Source of the DNA: Sphingomonas hankookensis
GTDB taxonomy: Bacteria > Pseudomonadota > Alphaproteobacteria > Sphingomonadales > Sphingomonadaceae
Direction of reading: 5' to 3'
Assembly (NCBI RefSeq): GCF_028551275.1
Contig: NZ_CP117026.1
Location: 119,880-183,879 of the forward strand
Length of the DNA stretch: 64,000 bases
A program made the translations under genes and the position numbers. The first letter of the stretch is position 1. The number at the start of each line of letters is the position of its first letter. The notes below the pieces were generated by a model, which worked only from the letters and a program-made list of their open reading frames with translations, was not told the DNA's origin and ran no database searches. This document shows, piece by piece, positions 38,474-45,475 of this stretch.

Positions 38474-41443
38474 ATGTCGACCAAGACGATCCTTTCGCCC
38501 GGGCAGCGTGCCGCGATCTTCGACCCGCCGACCGATCGGGAAACGATCGATCGGCTCTACACGCTTGGGCCGGATGACCTCGTCCAAGTGTGTCGCCGTC
38601 GACGCGGTGCCAACCGGATCGGCTACGCGGTCCAGCTCTGCTATCTTCGCCATCCCGGGCGAGCGCTCGCGCCAGGTGAGGCACCGCCCGCCATTATGCT
38701 TGCGACCTTGTGCGAGCAGCTGGGTGGCGAGCCTGCCGCCTTCCTTGGCTACGCCGATCGCGGACCGACCCTGCGCGAGCACCGCGCCGAGATCGAGACG
38801 CTGCTCGTGCTACGCGCGTTCGAACGTGCCGACATGCGCGCCATGCTGACGCTCGGCATTGAGGTCGCGACATCGACCGATCGCGGCGAGCCGATCGTCG
38901 CGGCGATGGTTGAACGACTGCGGCTGACCCGCGTGGTGGTCCCCGCGGCATCGTCGCTGGAACGGGTTGCCCTGATCGCGCGCACTCAGGCACGCCGATC
39001 CGCGTTCGCAGGCCTGATCCGCGACTGCTCGGACGACCAAGAAGCAGGGCTCGATGAACTGATCGACGCTGGCGAACACGGCCGGACGGGCCTGGGCTGG
39101 ATCCGGGACTGGTCGGAGGCACCCTCAGCGTCCAACCTGAAAGCGCTGGTCGAGCGCCTCGATCGAGTTCGCTCTCTCGGGATCGAACCCGACCGAGCCC
39201 GCCGCATTCACGGCGCACGTTATGCCGTGATCGCGCGCGTCGCGAGCATTGTGACAGCGCAGCACCTTCGCCGCCTGGAGCGTCGCCGGCGACTGGCCAC
39301 GCTGATCGCGTTCGCAATCGAAATGGAGGCGGCGCTAACTGACGCCGCTCTGGTCATGGTCGAGAAGCTGGTCGGCTCGTTGTTTCGGCGGGCGGACCGG
39401 ATGCGCTCCGAACGACTGCTTGGGGCCGCCCGGCTGCTCAAAGACACCGCTCGCGTCCACGCGCGGCTCGGTCGCCTGCTGATGGAAACGCGCGCGAGCG
39501 GCCGCGACCCGCTGCGCGCGATCACCGACGGCATCGGATGGGAGCAGCTCGAACGCAGCGTTCGCGATGCCGAGGAGCTGACCCGACCCACCGACGACGG
39601 TCTGGACGAGGTGGTCGAGCGCTACCCCGCGGTCCGCAAGTTCGCACCTACCTTCCTGGCTGCGTTCTCGTTCCACGCCGCTCGTTCCGGCGACCCGCTG
39701 CTCAGCGCGATCGAGGTGCTGCGGCGCATGTACCAGGACGGCCGCTCGGTCCTGCCCAAGCGCGTCCCGACCACCTTTCTTCGCCCGCGCTGGCGCAAGG
39801 TGGTGTTCGCGGCCGGGGGTGGCATCGACCGGCGTGCCTATGAGATTGCCGTTGTCGTTCATCTGCGCGAGCGGTTGGCGTCGGGTGGCATCTGGGTCGA
39901 TGGCAGTCGCGCCTATCGCACCCTCGACGATTATCTTCTGCCTCAGCCCGCGTTCGCCGCGATGCGCGCCGAAGGACGGCTTAGACTCGCGGTGGCCTCC
40001 GGGTTCCGGGACTGGCACGTCGAACGGCGCGATCTGCTTACCCGGCGCATGACCGAGGTCGAGCAGGCCGCGGCTGCCGGTGAACTGGTTGACGTCGCCA
40101 TCACGGGCGGGGAGCTGACCATCTCACCGCTGCGCCGTTCGGTTCCCGATGAGGCTGAAGCGTTGAAAGCTCGCCTCTATGCGATGCTGCCGCGCGTGCG
40201 CGTCACGGATCTTCTGGTCGAAGTCGCTGCGTGGTCGGGCTTCGCGGACCAGTTCGTTCATGCGCGCAGCGGCGAGCCGGCGTCCGACCAGTCGGCGCTG
40301 ATGGGCACAATCCTCGCCGACGCGACCAACCTGGGGCTGGGCCGGATGGCCGAAAGTTCGCGCGGATTGACGCTCGCCCGGCTGCGCTGGACAGCCGAAT
40401 GGCACGTCCGCGACGAGACGTACCTGTCGGCCCTCGCCGCGATGGTCGACACGCATACCGCGCACCCGCTCGGGGCGGTGTGGGGACCGGGCGATACGTC
40501 GTCGTCCGACGGGCAGTTCTTCCGGGCGGGAGGTCGCGGTGAGGCGCGGGCCGATCACAACGCCCGCTACGGCTCGGAGCCGGGGGTGCTGTTCTACACC
40601 CACGTCTCCGACCGGTTCACACCGTTCCATACCAAGGTGATCGCCGCAAACGCGGGCGAAGCCGCGCACGTCATCGATGGGCTGCTCGACCATGAAAGCG
40701 AACTCGTCATCCGCGAGCACGCGACCGACACCGCGGGAGCAGTCGACCATGTGTTTGGGCTCTGCCACCTGCTTGGATTCCGGTTCGCGCCGCGCATCCG
40801 CGATCTGAACGAGCGGCGACTATACAGCCTGTCACCGCTCGAGAGCTGGCCGACGCTTCAGCCTCTGGTAGCCGGGCCGGTCAATGTCCGCGCGATCGAG
40901 GAGAACTGGGACGAGACGCTGCGCCTCGCCGCCTCGATCCGGGCGGGCACGGTGAGCGCGTCCGCAATGCTCCGCAAGCTGGCGGGCTACCCTCGCCAGA
41001 ACCCGATCGCCCGGGCGCTTCGCGAGGTCGGCCGCGTCGAGCGCACGCTGTTCATGCTCGACTGGTTCGACGATCCCGAGCAGCGGCGCCGAACCGGCAG
41101 CATCCTCAACAAGGGCGAGGCCAGGAACGCGCTTGCCCGCGCGATCTTCTTCAACCGCCTTGGCGAGCTGCGCGACCGGACGTTCGAGAACCAGCGGCAC
41201 CGAGCCTCGGGGCTGACGCTGGTCACCGCGGCGGTGACGCTGTGGAACACGGTGTACCTCGACCGCGCCGTCCGGCATCTTCGGTCGACCGGCGTCGACG
41301 TGCCGGATGAACTGCTCGCCCACGTGGCTCCGCTCGGGTGGGAGCACATCGGGCTGACCGGCGACTATCTTTGGAGCGAACTCGACCGCCCGCGCGAGCG
41401 GTTCAGGCCGCTCCGGCTCACCGCAACTGACCGACGGGCTTAG
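38474..41443 (+). CDS. tnpA: Tn3-family transposase TnpA
   Basis: The product is 989 aa, full length for the family. It begins MSTKTILSPGQRAAIFDPPT and has the N-terminal DUF4158-like helices. The catalytic core has GVLFYTHVSDRFTPFHTKVI (first Asp), DTAGAVDHVFGLCHLLGFRF (second Asp) and LNKGEARNALARAIFFNRLG then ELRDRTFENQRHRASGLTLV (Glu region). The stop TAG (41441-41443) straddles the inner end of the right terminal repeat and the first bases of the inserted IS. An uninterrupted repeat would supply the same TAG, so the protein is unchanged by the insertion. Confidence 0.95.
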   Translation: MSTKTILSPGQRAAIFDPPTDRETIDRLYTLGPDDLVQVCRRRRGANRIGYAVQLCYLRHPGRALAPGEAPPAIMLATLCEQLGGEPAAFLGYADRGPTLREHRAEIETLLVLRAFERADMRAMLTLGIEVATSTDRGEPIVAAMVERLRLTRVVVPAASSLERVALIARTQARRSAFAGLIRDCSDDQEAGLDELIDAGEHGRTGLGWIRDWSEAPSASNLKALVERLDRVRSLGIEPDRARRIHGARYAVIARVASIVTAQHLRRLERRRRLATLIAFAIEMEAALTDAALVMVEKLVGSLFRRADRMRSERLLGAARLLKDTARVHARLGRLLMETRASGRDPLRAITDGIGWEQLERSVRDAEELTRPTDDGLDEVVERYPAVRKFAPTFLAAFSFHAARSGDPLLSAIEVLRRMYQDGRSVLPKRVPTTFLRPRWRKVVFAAGGGIDRRAYEIAVVVHLRERLASGGIWVDGSRAYRTLDDYLLPQPAFAAMRAEGRLRLAVASGFRDWHVERRDLLTRRMTEVEQAAAAGELVDVAITGGELTISPLRRSVPDEAEALKARLYAMLPRVRVTDLLVEVAAWSGFADQFVHARSGEPASDQSALMGTILADATNLGLGRMAESSRGLTLARLRWTAEWHVRDETYLSALAAMVDTHTAHPLGAVWGPGDTSSSDGQFFRAGGRGEARADHNARYGSEPGVLFYTHVSDRFTPFHTKVIAANAGEAAHVIDGLLDHESELVIREHATDTAGAVDHVFGLCHLLGFRFAPRIRDLNERRLYSLSPLESWPTLQPLVAGPVNVRAIEENWDETLRLAASIRAGTVSASAMLRKLAGYPRQNPIARALREVGRVERTLFMLDWFDDPEQRRRTGSILNKGEARNALARAIFFNRLGELRDRTFENQRHRASGLTLVTAAVTLWNTVYLDRAVRHLRSTGVDVPDELLAHVAPLGWEHIGLTGDYLWSELDRPRERFRPLRLTATDRRA

Positions 41444-41519
41444 ACCCCATGACTGCCAGAGCCTCGGAGGCTCGAATCTGAGATGCTGATGATGGATTTG
41501 TCAGCAGCGGAGACGAGTC

Positions 41520-42635
41520 ATGACGGAGACGGTGAAATACGTTGGTCTGGACGTTCATAAGGAAACCATTGCGGTCGCGGTTGCCGATGGGGAACGCGGA
41601 GGCGAGGTGCGTTTCGTCGGCACGGTCGCCAACGAGGACGATGCGATCAGGAAGCTGGTCAAGCGGCTGACTGGACCGGGCGTGACGTTGAACGTCTGCT
41701 ACGAAGCTGGTCCCTGCGGGTATGGCTTGCATCGGCTGCTGACGAAGCTGGGACAGAATTGCATCGTCATCGCCCCCTCGATGATGCCGCGGCGCCCGGG
41801 TGACCATGTAAAGACGGACCGGCGTGACGCGATGACCCTGGCGCGGCTGCTACGCGCTGGCGAACTCACCGCAATCTGGATACCGGACGAAGCGCACGAG
41901 GCGGTACGCGATCTCATCCGCGCGCGACGCAGCGCGCAAGATGATGCCATCGGAGCCAAGCAGACAGTGCGCAGCTTCCTGTTGCGTCATGATCGTCGTT
42001 TCGGTGGCAAGGCGGCCTGGACGAAAATGTACTGGCGGTGGTTGTCCGAGCAGCGGTTCGATTTTCCCCACCAACAGCTGGCATTCGAGGAAATGCAGAA
42101 GCGGGTGCTGGAGGCGCAGGCACGGGTTGGGCGCTTAGAAGCGGCGCTGACTGAAGCGGTGGACGCATGGTGTTTTGCGCCGCTGGTCCGCAATCTACAG
42201 GTCCTGCGCGGTATCAGGCTGGTCAGCGCTGCGACGCTGGTCGCTGAAGTAGGCGATCTCACCCGCTTCGACAATCCCAAGCAACTGATGGCGTATGTCG
42301 GCTTGGTGCCGTCCGAGCACTCCAGCGGCGCTCGGACCAAACGGGGCCGGATCACCCGCGCGGGCAACGCGCAGGCACGAACCATGCTGATTGAGGCGGG
42401 CTGGTCGTATCGACTGCCCGCTCGCGAGGAACGACGCTACCGTGAGCGGGTCATCGACTTGTCCGAGGACATCCAGGCGATCGGGTGGAAAGCGCAGGTT
42501 CGCCTGTGCCAGCGCTACCGTCGCCTGGCGGCCACGGGCAAGCCTCAGCCCAAGGTGACCACCGCGATCGCGCGTGAACTGGTCGGCTATGCCTGGGACA
42601 TCGCCCGTCGGGTGTCGCCGGCGATAGCCGGCTGA
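41520..42635 (+). CDS. IS110-family transposase (DEDD recombinase), right copy
   Basis: The 371-aa product is identical to the left-copy protein (27667-28782). DEDD-type residues lie in KYVGLDVHKETIAVAV and HVKTDRRDAMTLARLLRAGE, with the Transposase_20 region QLMAYVGLVPSEHSSGARTK. The gene is intact, so each copy can supply recombinase. Confidence 0.95.
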   Translation: MTETVKYVGLDVHKETIAVAVADGERGGEVRFVGTVANEDDAIRKLVKRLTGPGVTLNVCYEAGPCGYGLHRLLTKLGQNCIVIAPSMMPRRPGDHVKTDRRDAMTLARLLRAGELTAIWIPDEAHEAVRDLIRARRSAQDDAIGAKQTVRSFLLRHDRRFGGKAAWTKMYWRWLSEQRFDFPHQQLAFEEMQKRVLEAQARVGRLEAALTEAVDAWCFAPLVRNLQVLRGIRLVSAATLVAEVGDLTRFDNPKQLMAYVGLVPSEHSSGARTKRGRITRAGNAQARTMLIEAGWSYRLPAREERRYRERVIDLSEDIQAIGWKAQVRLCQRYRRLAATGKPQPKVTTAIARELVGYAWDIARRVSPAIAG

Positions 42636-42942
42636 TCCACCCACGACATTAACGAGAGGAGGCGCCAGCGCACCAACTGCATAGCCTTGGCCGGCGTGCC
42701 GCGGGCACCCGACTGTGATGGGCAATCCACGGTGTACGGTGGGGCAGGTTCGTCCGACGCCCGAACTTAGACGGAGGATAGGCCCAGCGACGGATACGGG
42801 TAGTGCGGTAATCAACCCGCGGATGAGAGCATGATCAATCGTCGTCGATCAGGCGCCCGCGGCACACCCGCCAAGGTCAATGCGACCGCTGGTCTCGAGG
42901 CCAGCGAAGGAGTAAACTCGGCCAGCGTCTCGGATGGCAGTC
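42636..42942 (+). ncRNA. candidate bridge-RNA region of the right IS1111-type copy
   Basis: This is the counterpart of 27360-27666. CTTAGAC (42766-42772) equals the left junction of this copy (CTTAGAC at 41439-41445), and ATGAGAGC (42823-42830) equals the right junction (42943-42950). Both therefore bridge IS end and target, as expected of guide loops. Self-complementary stretches such as CGTGCCGCGGGCAC (42696-42709) suggest folded RNA. A small frame starting at 42831 is judged spurious. Confidence 0.5.
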
Positions 42943-42947
42943 ATGAG

Positions 42948-42982
42948 AGCGTACGTTTTCGGGCCTTCTCTCACCGGCCCCC
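42948..42982 (-). repeat. right terminal inverted repeat, outer 35 of 38 bp
   Basis: This is the reverse complement of 27320-27354, identical over 35 bases. The inner three bases (CTT on the plus strand) are at 41439-41441, beyond the IS. The GTGCC target copy follows at 42983-42987. Confidence 0.93.
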
Positions 42983-43137
42983 GTGCCGCAATGCCGCAGC
43001 GGTCGCCCCCCTGCCCCGGTCAGTCCCCAGGGGCGCGACCAGGGCAGGACGCCGGCTTCAAGCTTGGCGATTATGAGGTTGGTGATCTCGGCCGCGACAT
43101 CGCGGCGTGGCGCAGTCGATTTGCGGTGAAAGGTCAT
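42983..43137 (-). pseudogene. ardC: ardC, 5' part (split by transposon)
   Basis: The first 52 codons of the antirestriction gene: MTFHRKSTAPRRDVAAEITN then LIIAKLEAGVLPWSRPWGLT and GAGGRPLRHCGT. The D-V-(A/Y)-x-x-I-T-x-x-I and G-V-x-P-W-x-(R/K)-P-W blocks are the start of the ArdC N-terminal domain. After Thr52 the frame runs into the transposon end. The 3' part is at 26531-27314. The promoter here could still make a short truncated peptide. Confidence 0.92.
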
Positions 43138-43182
43138 GGGAAAGCTCCCTCGATGCGCGGGCCACGCGTGACGGTCCGCGGG

Positions 43183-43222
43183 TAAAAAGAAGGCGGCCGC
43201 CCCGGTGAGGGACAGCCGCCAA
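43183..43222 (-). terminator. probable terminator between the ParB-like gene and ardC
   Basis: On the minus strand a GC-rich stem (GGCGGC pairing with GCCGCC, apical CCGGGG) is followed by TTCTTTTTA. It lies about 45-80 bp past the stop of the ParB-like gene, so ardC would need its own promoter or readthrough. The exact stem limits are approximate. Confidence 0.5.
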
Positions 43223-43262
43223 GGTGTGCCCGGGAGACGAACGGGCCGGGGGTATCGGGGGG

Positions 43263-45311
43263 CTATTCGGCCGCGATCAGCGCCTCGTCGCTGTCGATCC
43301 CGGCATCGTCGGCACCGAGATCATCGGTGTCGCCGTAGTCGTCGTCGTCGAAGCCCTCATCGCCGGGCTCGTCGTCGATTGCCTCGTCGGCACCGGCGAC
43401 CGACACGAGATCGAACCGCATCGCGTCGGGCACCCAGGCCAGCGCCGCGTCCTTGGTCTCCGCCTCGGTGATCGCTTCGCCGGCGAACAGCTTCTCGCAG
43501 CTGGTCGAGATCTCGCCCTTCTTCGAGGCCATGTAGCGGGCCGCGAGCGGCGCGCCCCCGACGTTGGTGAGCAGCGCCAGCAGCGTACCCTTCGACACGC
43601 GGTCGAAGAAGTTCGCCGAGGTAGGGCGCCACCATTTGGCGGGTTCGATCTCGAGGATCGAGGCGAGCCGCGCATGGAGCGGGTTGGTGGTGACCGAGCT
43701 GTAATCGGGCTTGGCCTCGAGCGAGGTCGCCACCACGACCGCGAGCCAGGCCGCCTTGGCGTCGTCGCTGAGCGCGCGGAACGCCTCGAACCGCTCGACC
43801 GGGTTCGACCCTTCCGTCCACGACGTGTCGAGACCCTCGCGGGCTTCGGCGATCGCGACCTGCGCCTGCGTGGCGGGCTGATCCTTGGGCATCTGCGGGT
43901 CCTGCGGACGCCCTGCCCGAACCGTCGTCCCGTAGCGGCCGTAGCCGTGGCTGGGGTCGGCGAGGCAGAACAGCATATAGTCGAGCGCGAGCCCCGGATC
44001 GCCGAGGATCGAGGCGGCGAGGATGTCGCGGCGCTGGACCGCCAGTTCGTCATGGAGCCGCGCGCTGAGCGGCTTGCCGCCAGGAGCGACCGCCTCGGGC
44101 GGCAGGTCGGCGGTGCGACGCGACGACGGCGACGACGGCAGCGGCCGATCGTCCCCGGGCAGGCGGATCGGCGTTTCGCTGTAATAGGTCGTGTCGAGCG
44201 TCATCTTGCCGTCGCGGCCGAGCGTCAGGAAGACGCCGACCTGGCCCTTGACCTCGTCGGTCAGCTCGGGCGCCTTGTCGTGGATCGCCTGATATTCCTC
44301 GCGCAGCCGATCCGATTCCGCATCGAGCGCGGCATAGGTGTCGTCATCGATACCCTCGTCCTCCATATCGCTCTCGATGACCTGCACGCGCTCCTCGATC
44401 TTGTCGCAGCGCGTCTGTTCCTCGTCCGTCAGCGGCGCTGCCGGCAGCGTCACGCGGTGGAGGTCGGACGTGATGCCGTAGAGGCTGGTCGTGGCGACGG
44501 GGCGCACCCATGCGACGCCCAGTTCCTCGCCGAGCCGCTTGGCCTCGGCCTCCATCAGCGAGGCAGCGAGCGTCTGCGCGAGTTCCGGGTCGGTCCAGCG
44601 GTCACCGTCCTCGCTGAACAGTTCGCGCTCGATGCGGCCGCCCGCGGCGACATAGGCATCGGCACCGACCAGGATCGCGATCGGATCCGTCGCCTTCATC
44701 GTGTCGTTGGCGATCGCGCGACGGATCTGGTCGGCGTTGACGTAGGACGAGTGACCATACTGCTCGAACACGCGCTCCTGCTTGGCCTTGTCGGCCGTCG
44801 AGCCGTAGGCCTTGGCCATCTCGTAGGAGATCTTGCCCGCGGCCAGGGCTTCGAAGATCGGTTCGGCAAGATCGGCGAGGCGCAGCCGTCCCTCGATGAA
44901 GCGGCGGGTCTGGCCAAACCGTTTGGCGACCGCGTCGACGTCACCGTCGGTCTTGAGGAAGTGCTGGAACGCGACGCATTCCTCGGCGACGGTCATCTGC
45001 TCGCGCTGGAAATTCTCGGTCAGCGACACCTCGCGCAGGTCCGCCTCGTCGCCGGTGATGATCTTGACCGGCACGTCATAGTCGGCGGCAACGATCTCGC
45101 CGGCTTCGGCCAGCATCATCGCACCGAGATAGCGGCGATCGCCGGCGATTATCTCGAACATGCCCTTCGGGCGGGCGGCGGTCACCAGCAGGTTCTGCAT
45201 GATGCCGCGAGCGCGGATGCTGGCGGCCATCGCCTCGATATTCTTGGGCGGGGTGGTGCGCACGTTCTTCTCGGAACGCTTCAGCTTCGCGAGTTTGACG
45301 GTCTGGGTCAT
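43263..45311 (-). CDS. large ParB/Srx-fold protein
   Basis: The product is 682 aa. The ParB N-terminal domain covers about residues 1-115: LKRSEKNVRTTPPKNIEAMA, then GIMQNLLVT, FEIIAGDRRYLGAMMLAEAG (G-x-R-R-Y/H-x-A box) and LREVSLTENFQREQMTVAEE (E-N-x-x-R box). The helix-turn-helix is DAVAKRFGQTRRFIEGRLRL. The remaining 450 residues are alpha-rich and end in a very acidic tail (EPGDEGFDDDDYGDTDDLGA). It is twice the size of a partition ParB and unpaired with a ParA. Related plasmid proteins are annotated as ParB-like nucleases or regulators. A TAGC-rich element lies about 130 bp before its start. Confidence 0.85.
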   Translation of the reverse strand: MTQTVKLAKLKRSEKNVRTTPPKNIEAMAASIRARGIMQNLLVTAARPKGMFEIIAGDRRYLGAMMLAEAGEIVAADYDVPVKIITGDEADLREVSLTENFQREQMTVAEECVAFQHFLKTDGDVDAVAKRFGQTRRFIEGRLRLADLAEPIFEALAAGKISYEMAKAYGSTADKAKQERVFEQYGHSSYVNADQIRRAIANDTMKATDPIAILVGADAYVAAGGRIERELFSEDGDRWTDPELAQTLAASLMEAEAKRLGEELGVAWVRPVATTSLYGITSDLHRVTLPAAPLTDEEQTRCDKIEERVQVIESDMEDEGIDDDTYAALDAESDRLREEYQAIHDKAPELTDEVKGQVGVFLTLGRDGKMTLDTTYYSETPIRLPGDDRPLPSSPSSRRTADLPPEAVAPGGKPLSARLHDELAVQRRDILAASILGDPGLALDYMLFCLADPSHGYGRYGTTVRAGRPQDPQMPKDQPATQAQVAIAEAREGLDTSWTEGSNPVERFEAFRALSDDAKAAWLAVVVATSLEAKPDYSSVTTNPLHARLASILEIEPAKWWRPTSANFFDRVSKGTLLALLTNVGGAPLAARYMASKKGEISTSCEKLFAGEAITEAETKDAALAWVPDAMRFDLVSVAGADEAIDDEPGDEGFDDDDYGDTDDLGADDAGIDSDEALIAAE

Positions 45312-45440
45312 CTATCGTCTCCATGAGCGGGAAAGTGTCCGGTGCACGGGTGTTTCCCCCGACCCGGACACCCTCCCCGCTCCTTCTCCCCTCTCGTTTC
45401 CCGCTTGGGCGGGAGGGCGACTGGGGCTCGCCGACAAGCG

Positions 45441-45468
45441 GCTACCTTGCTGCTAGCTGGCTGTTATC
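45441..45468. promoter_or_regulatory. TAGC-rich element upstream of the ParB-like gene
   Basis: GCTACCTTGCTGCTAGCTGG then CTGTTATC lies between the helicase stop (45476) and the ParB-like start (45311). GCTAGCTGGCTG and GCTACC resemble units in the clusters at 50641-50756 and 51700-51790. It is a candidate operator for the ribbon-helix-helix protein. Confidence 0.45.
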
Positions 45469-45475
45469 GTGTCGG

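Larger units (their letters stand above)
41442..42947 (+). mobile_element. IS110-family (IS1111-type) element, right copy
   Basis: This is the mirror image of 27355-28860, inserted at the same base (35/36) of the right 38-bp terminal repeat. The total inverted repeat formed by outer TIR, IS and three inner TIR bases is 1,544 bp on each side (27320-28863 against 41439-42982). The transposase products are identical and all sampled stretches match, so the copies are recent or kept alike by gene conversion. Confidence 0.9.
27320..42982. mobile_element. 15,663-bp Tn3-family transposon with chromate-resistance cargo
   Basis: Outer ends start GGGGGCCGGTGAGAGAAGG on both strands. The 38-bp terminal repeat is reconstructed as bases 27320-27354 plus AAG at 28861-28863. 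At the right end it is 42948-42982 plus CTT at 41439-41441. It has the usual Tn3 features: GGGG start, internal GAAAACGTACGCT and TAAG-like inner end. Contents in order: left IS1111-type copy, chrA, chrB, three small exported proteins, an IS1380-family transposase, serine hydrolase, alcohol dehydrogenase, a nuclease-like remnant, the tnpR-DUF7673 fusion, res, tnpA and the right IS1111-type copy. Intact tnpA, tnpR and res suggest it could move, if the interrupted terminal repeats still work. Confidence 0.93.
27315..42987. repeat. 5-bp target duplication GTGCC flanking the Tn3-family transposon
   Basis: GTGCC at 27315-27319 and GTGCC at 42983-42987 directly abut the two outer ends of the transposon terminal repeats. 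Five bases is the normal duplication length for Tn3-family transposition. Removing one copy plus 27320-42982 gives an uninterrupted ardC frame, which confirms that this is the insertion event. Confidence 0.95.

Noticed and set aside
27320..42982. Composite transposon flanked by two IS copies in inverted orientation
   Set aside because: The 5-bp duplication and 38-bp Tn3-type ends show that the moving unit is the Tn3-family element. The IS copies are inside its terminal repeats and have no duplication of their own.
42831..43076. Small frame starting MINRRRSGARGTPAK at the end of the IS1111-type copies
   Set aside because: It runs across the IS end and transposon end into ardC. The left copy ends differently, so only the IS part repeats. 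It fits non-coding RNA better than a protein.
43224..45326. 700-codon plus-strand open frame
   Set aside because: It is the antisense shadow of the ParB-like gene and is composed mainly of R, G, V and D as expected for a GC-rich complement. It has no ribosome site or domain.
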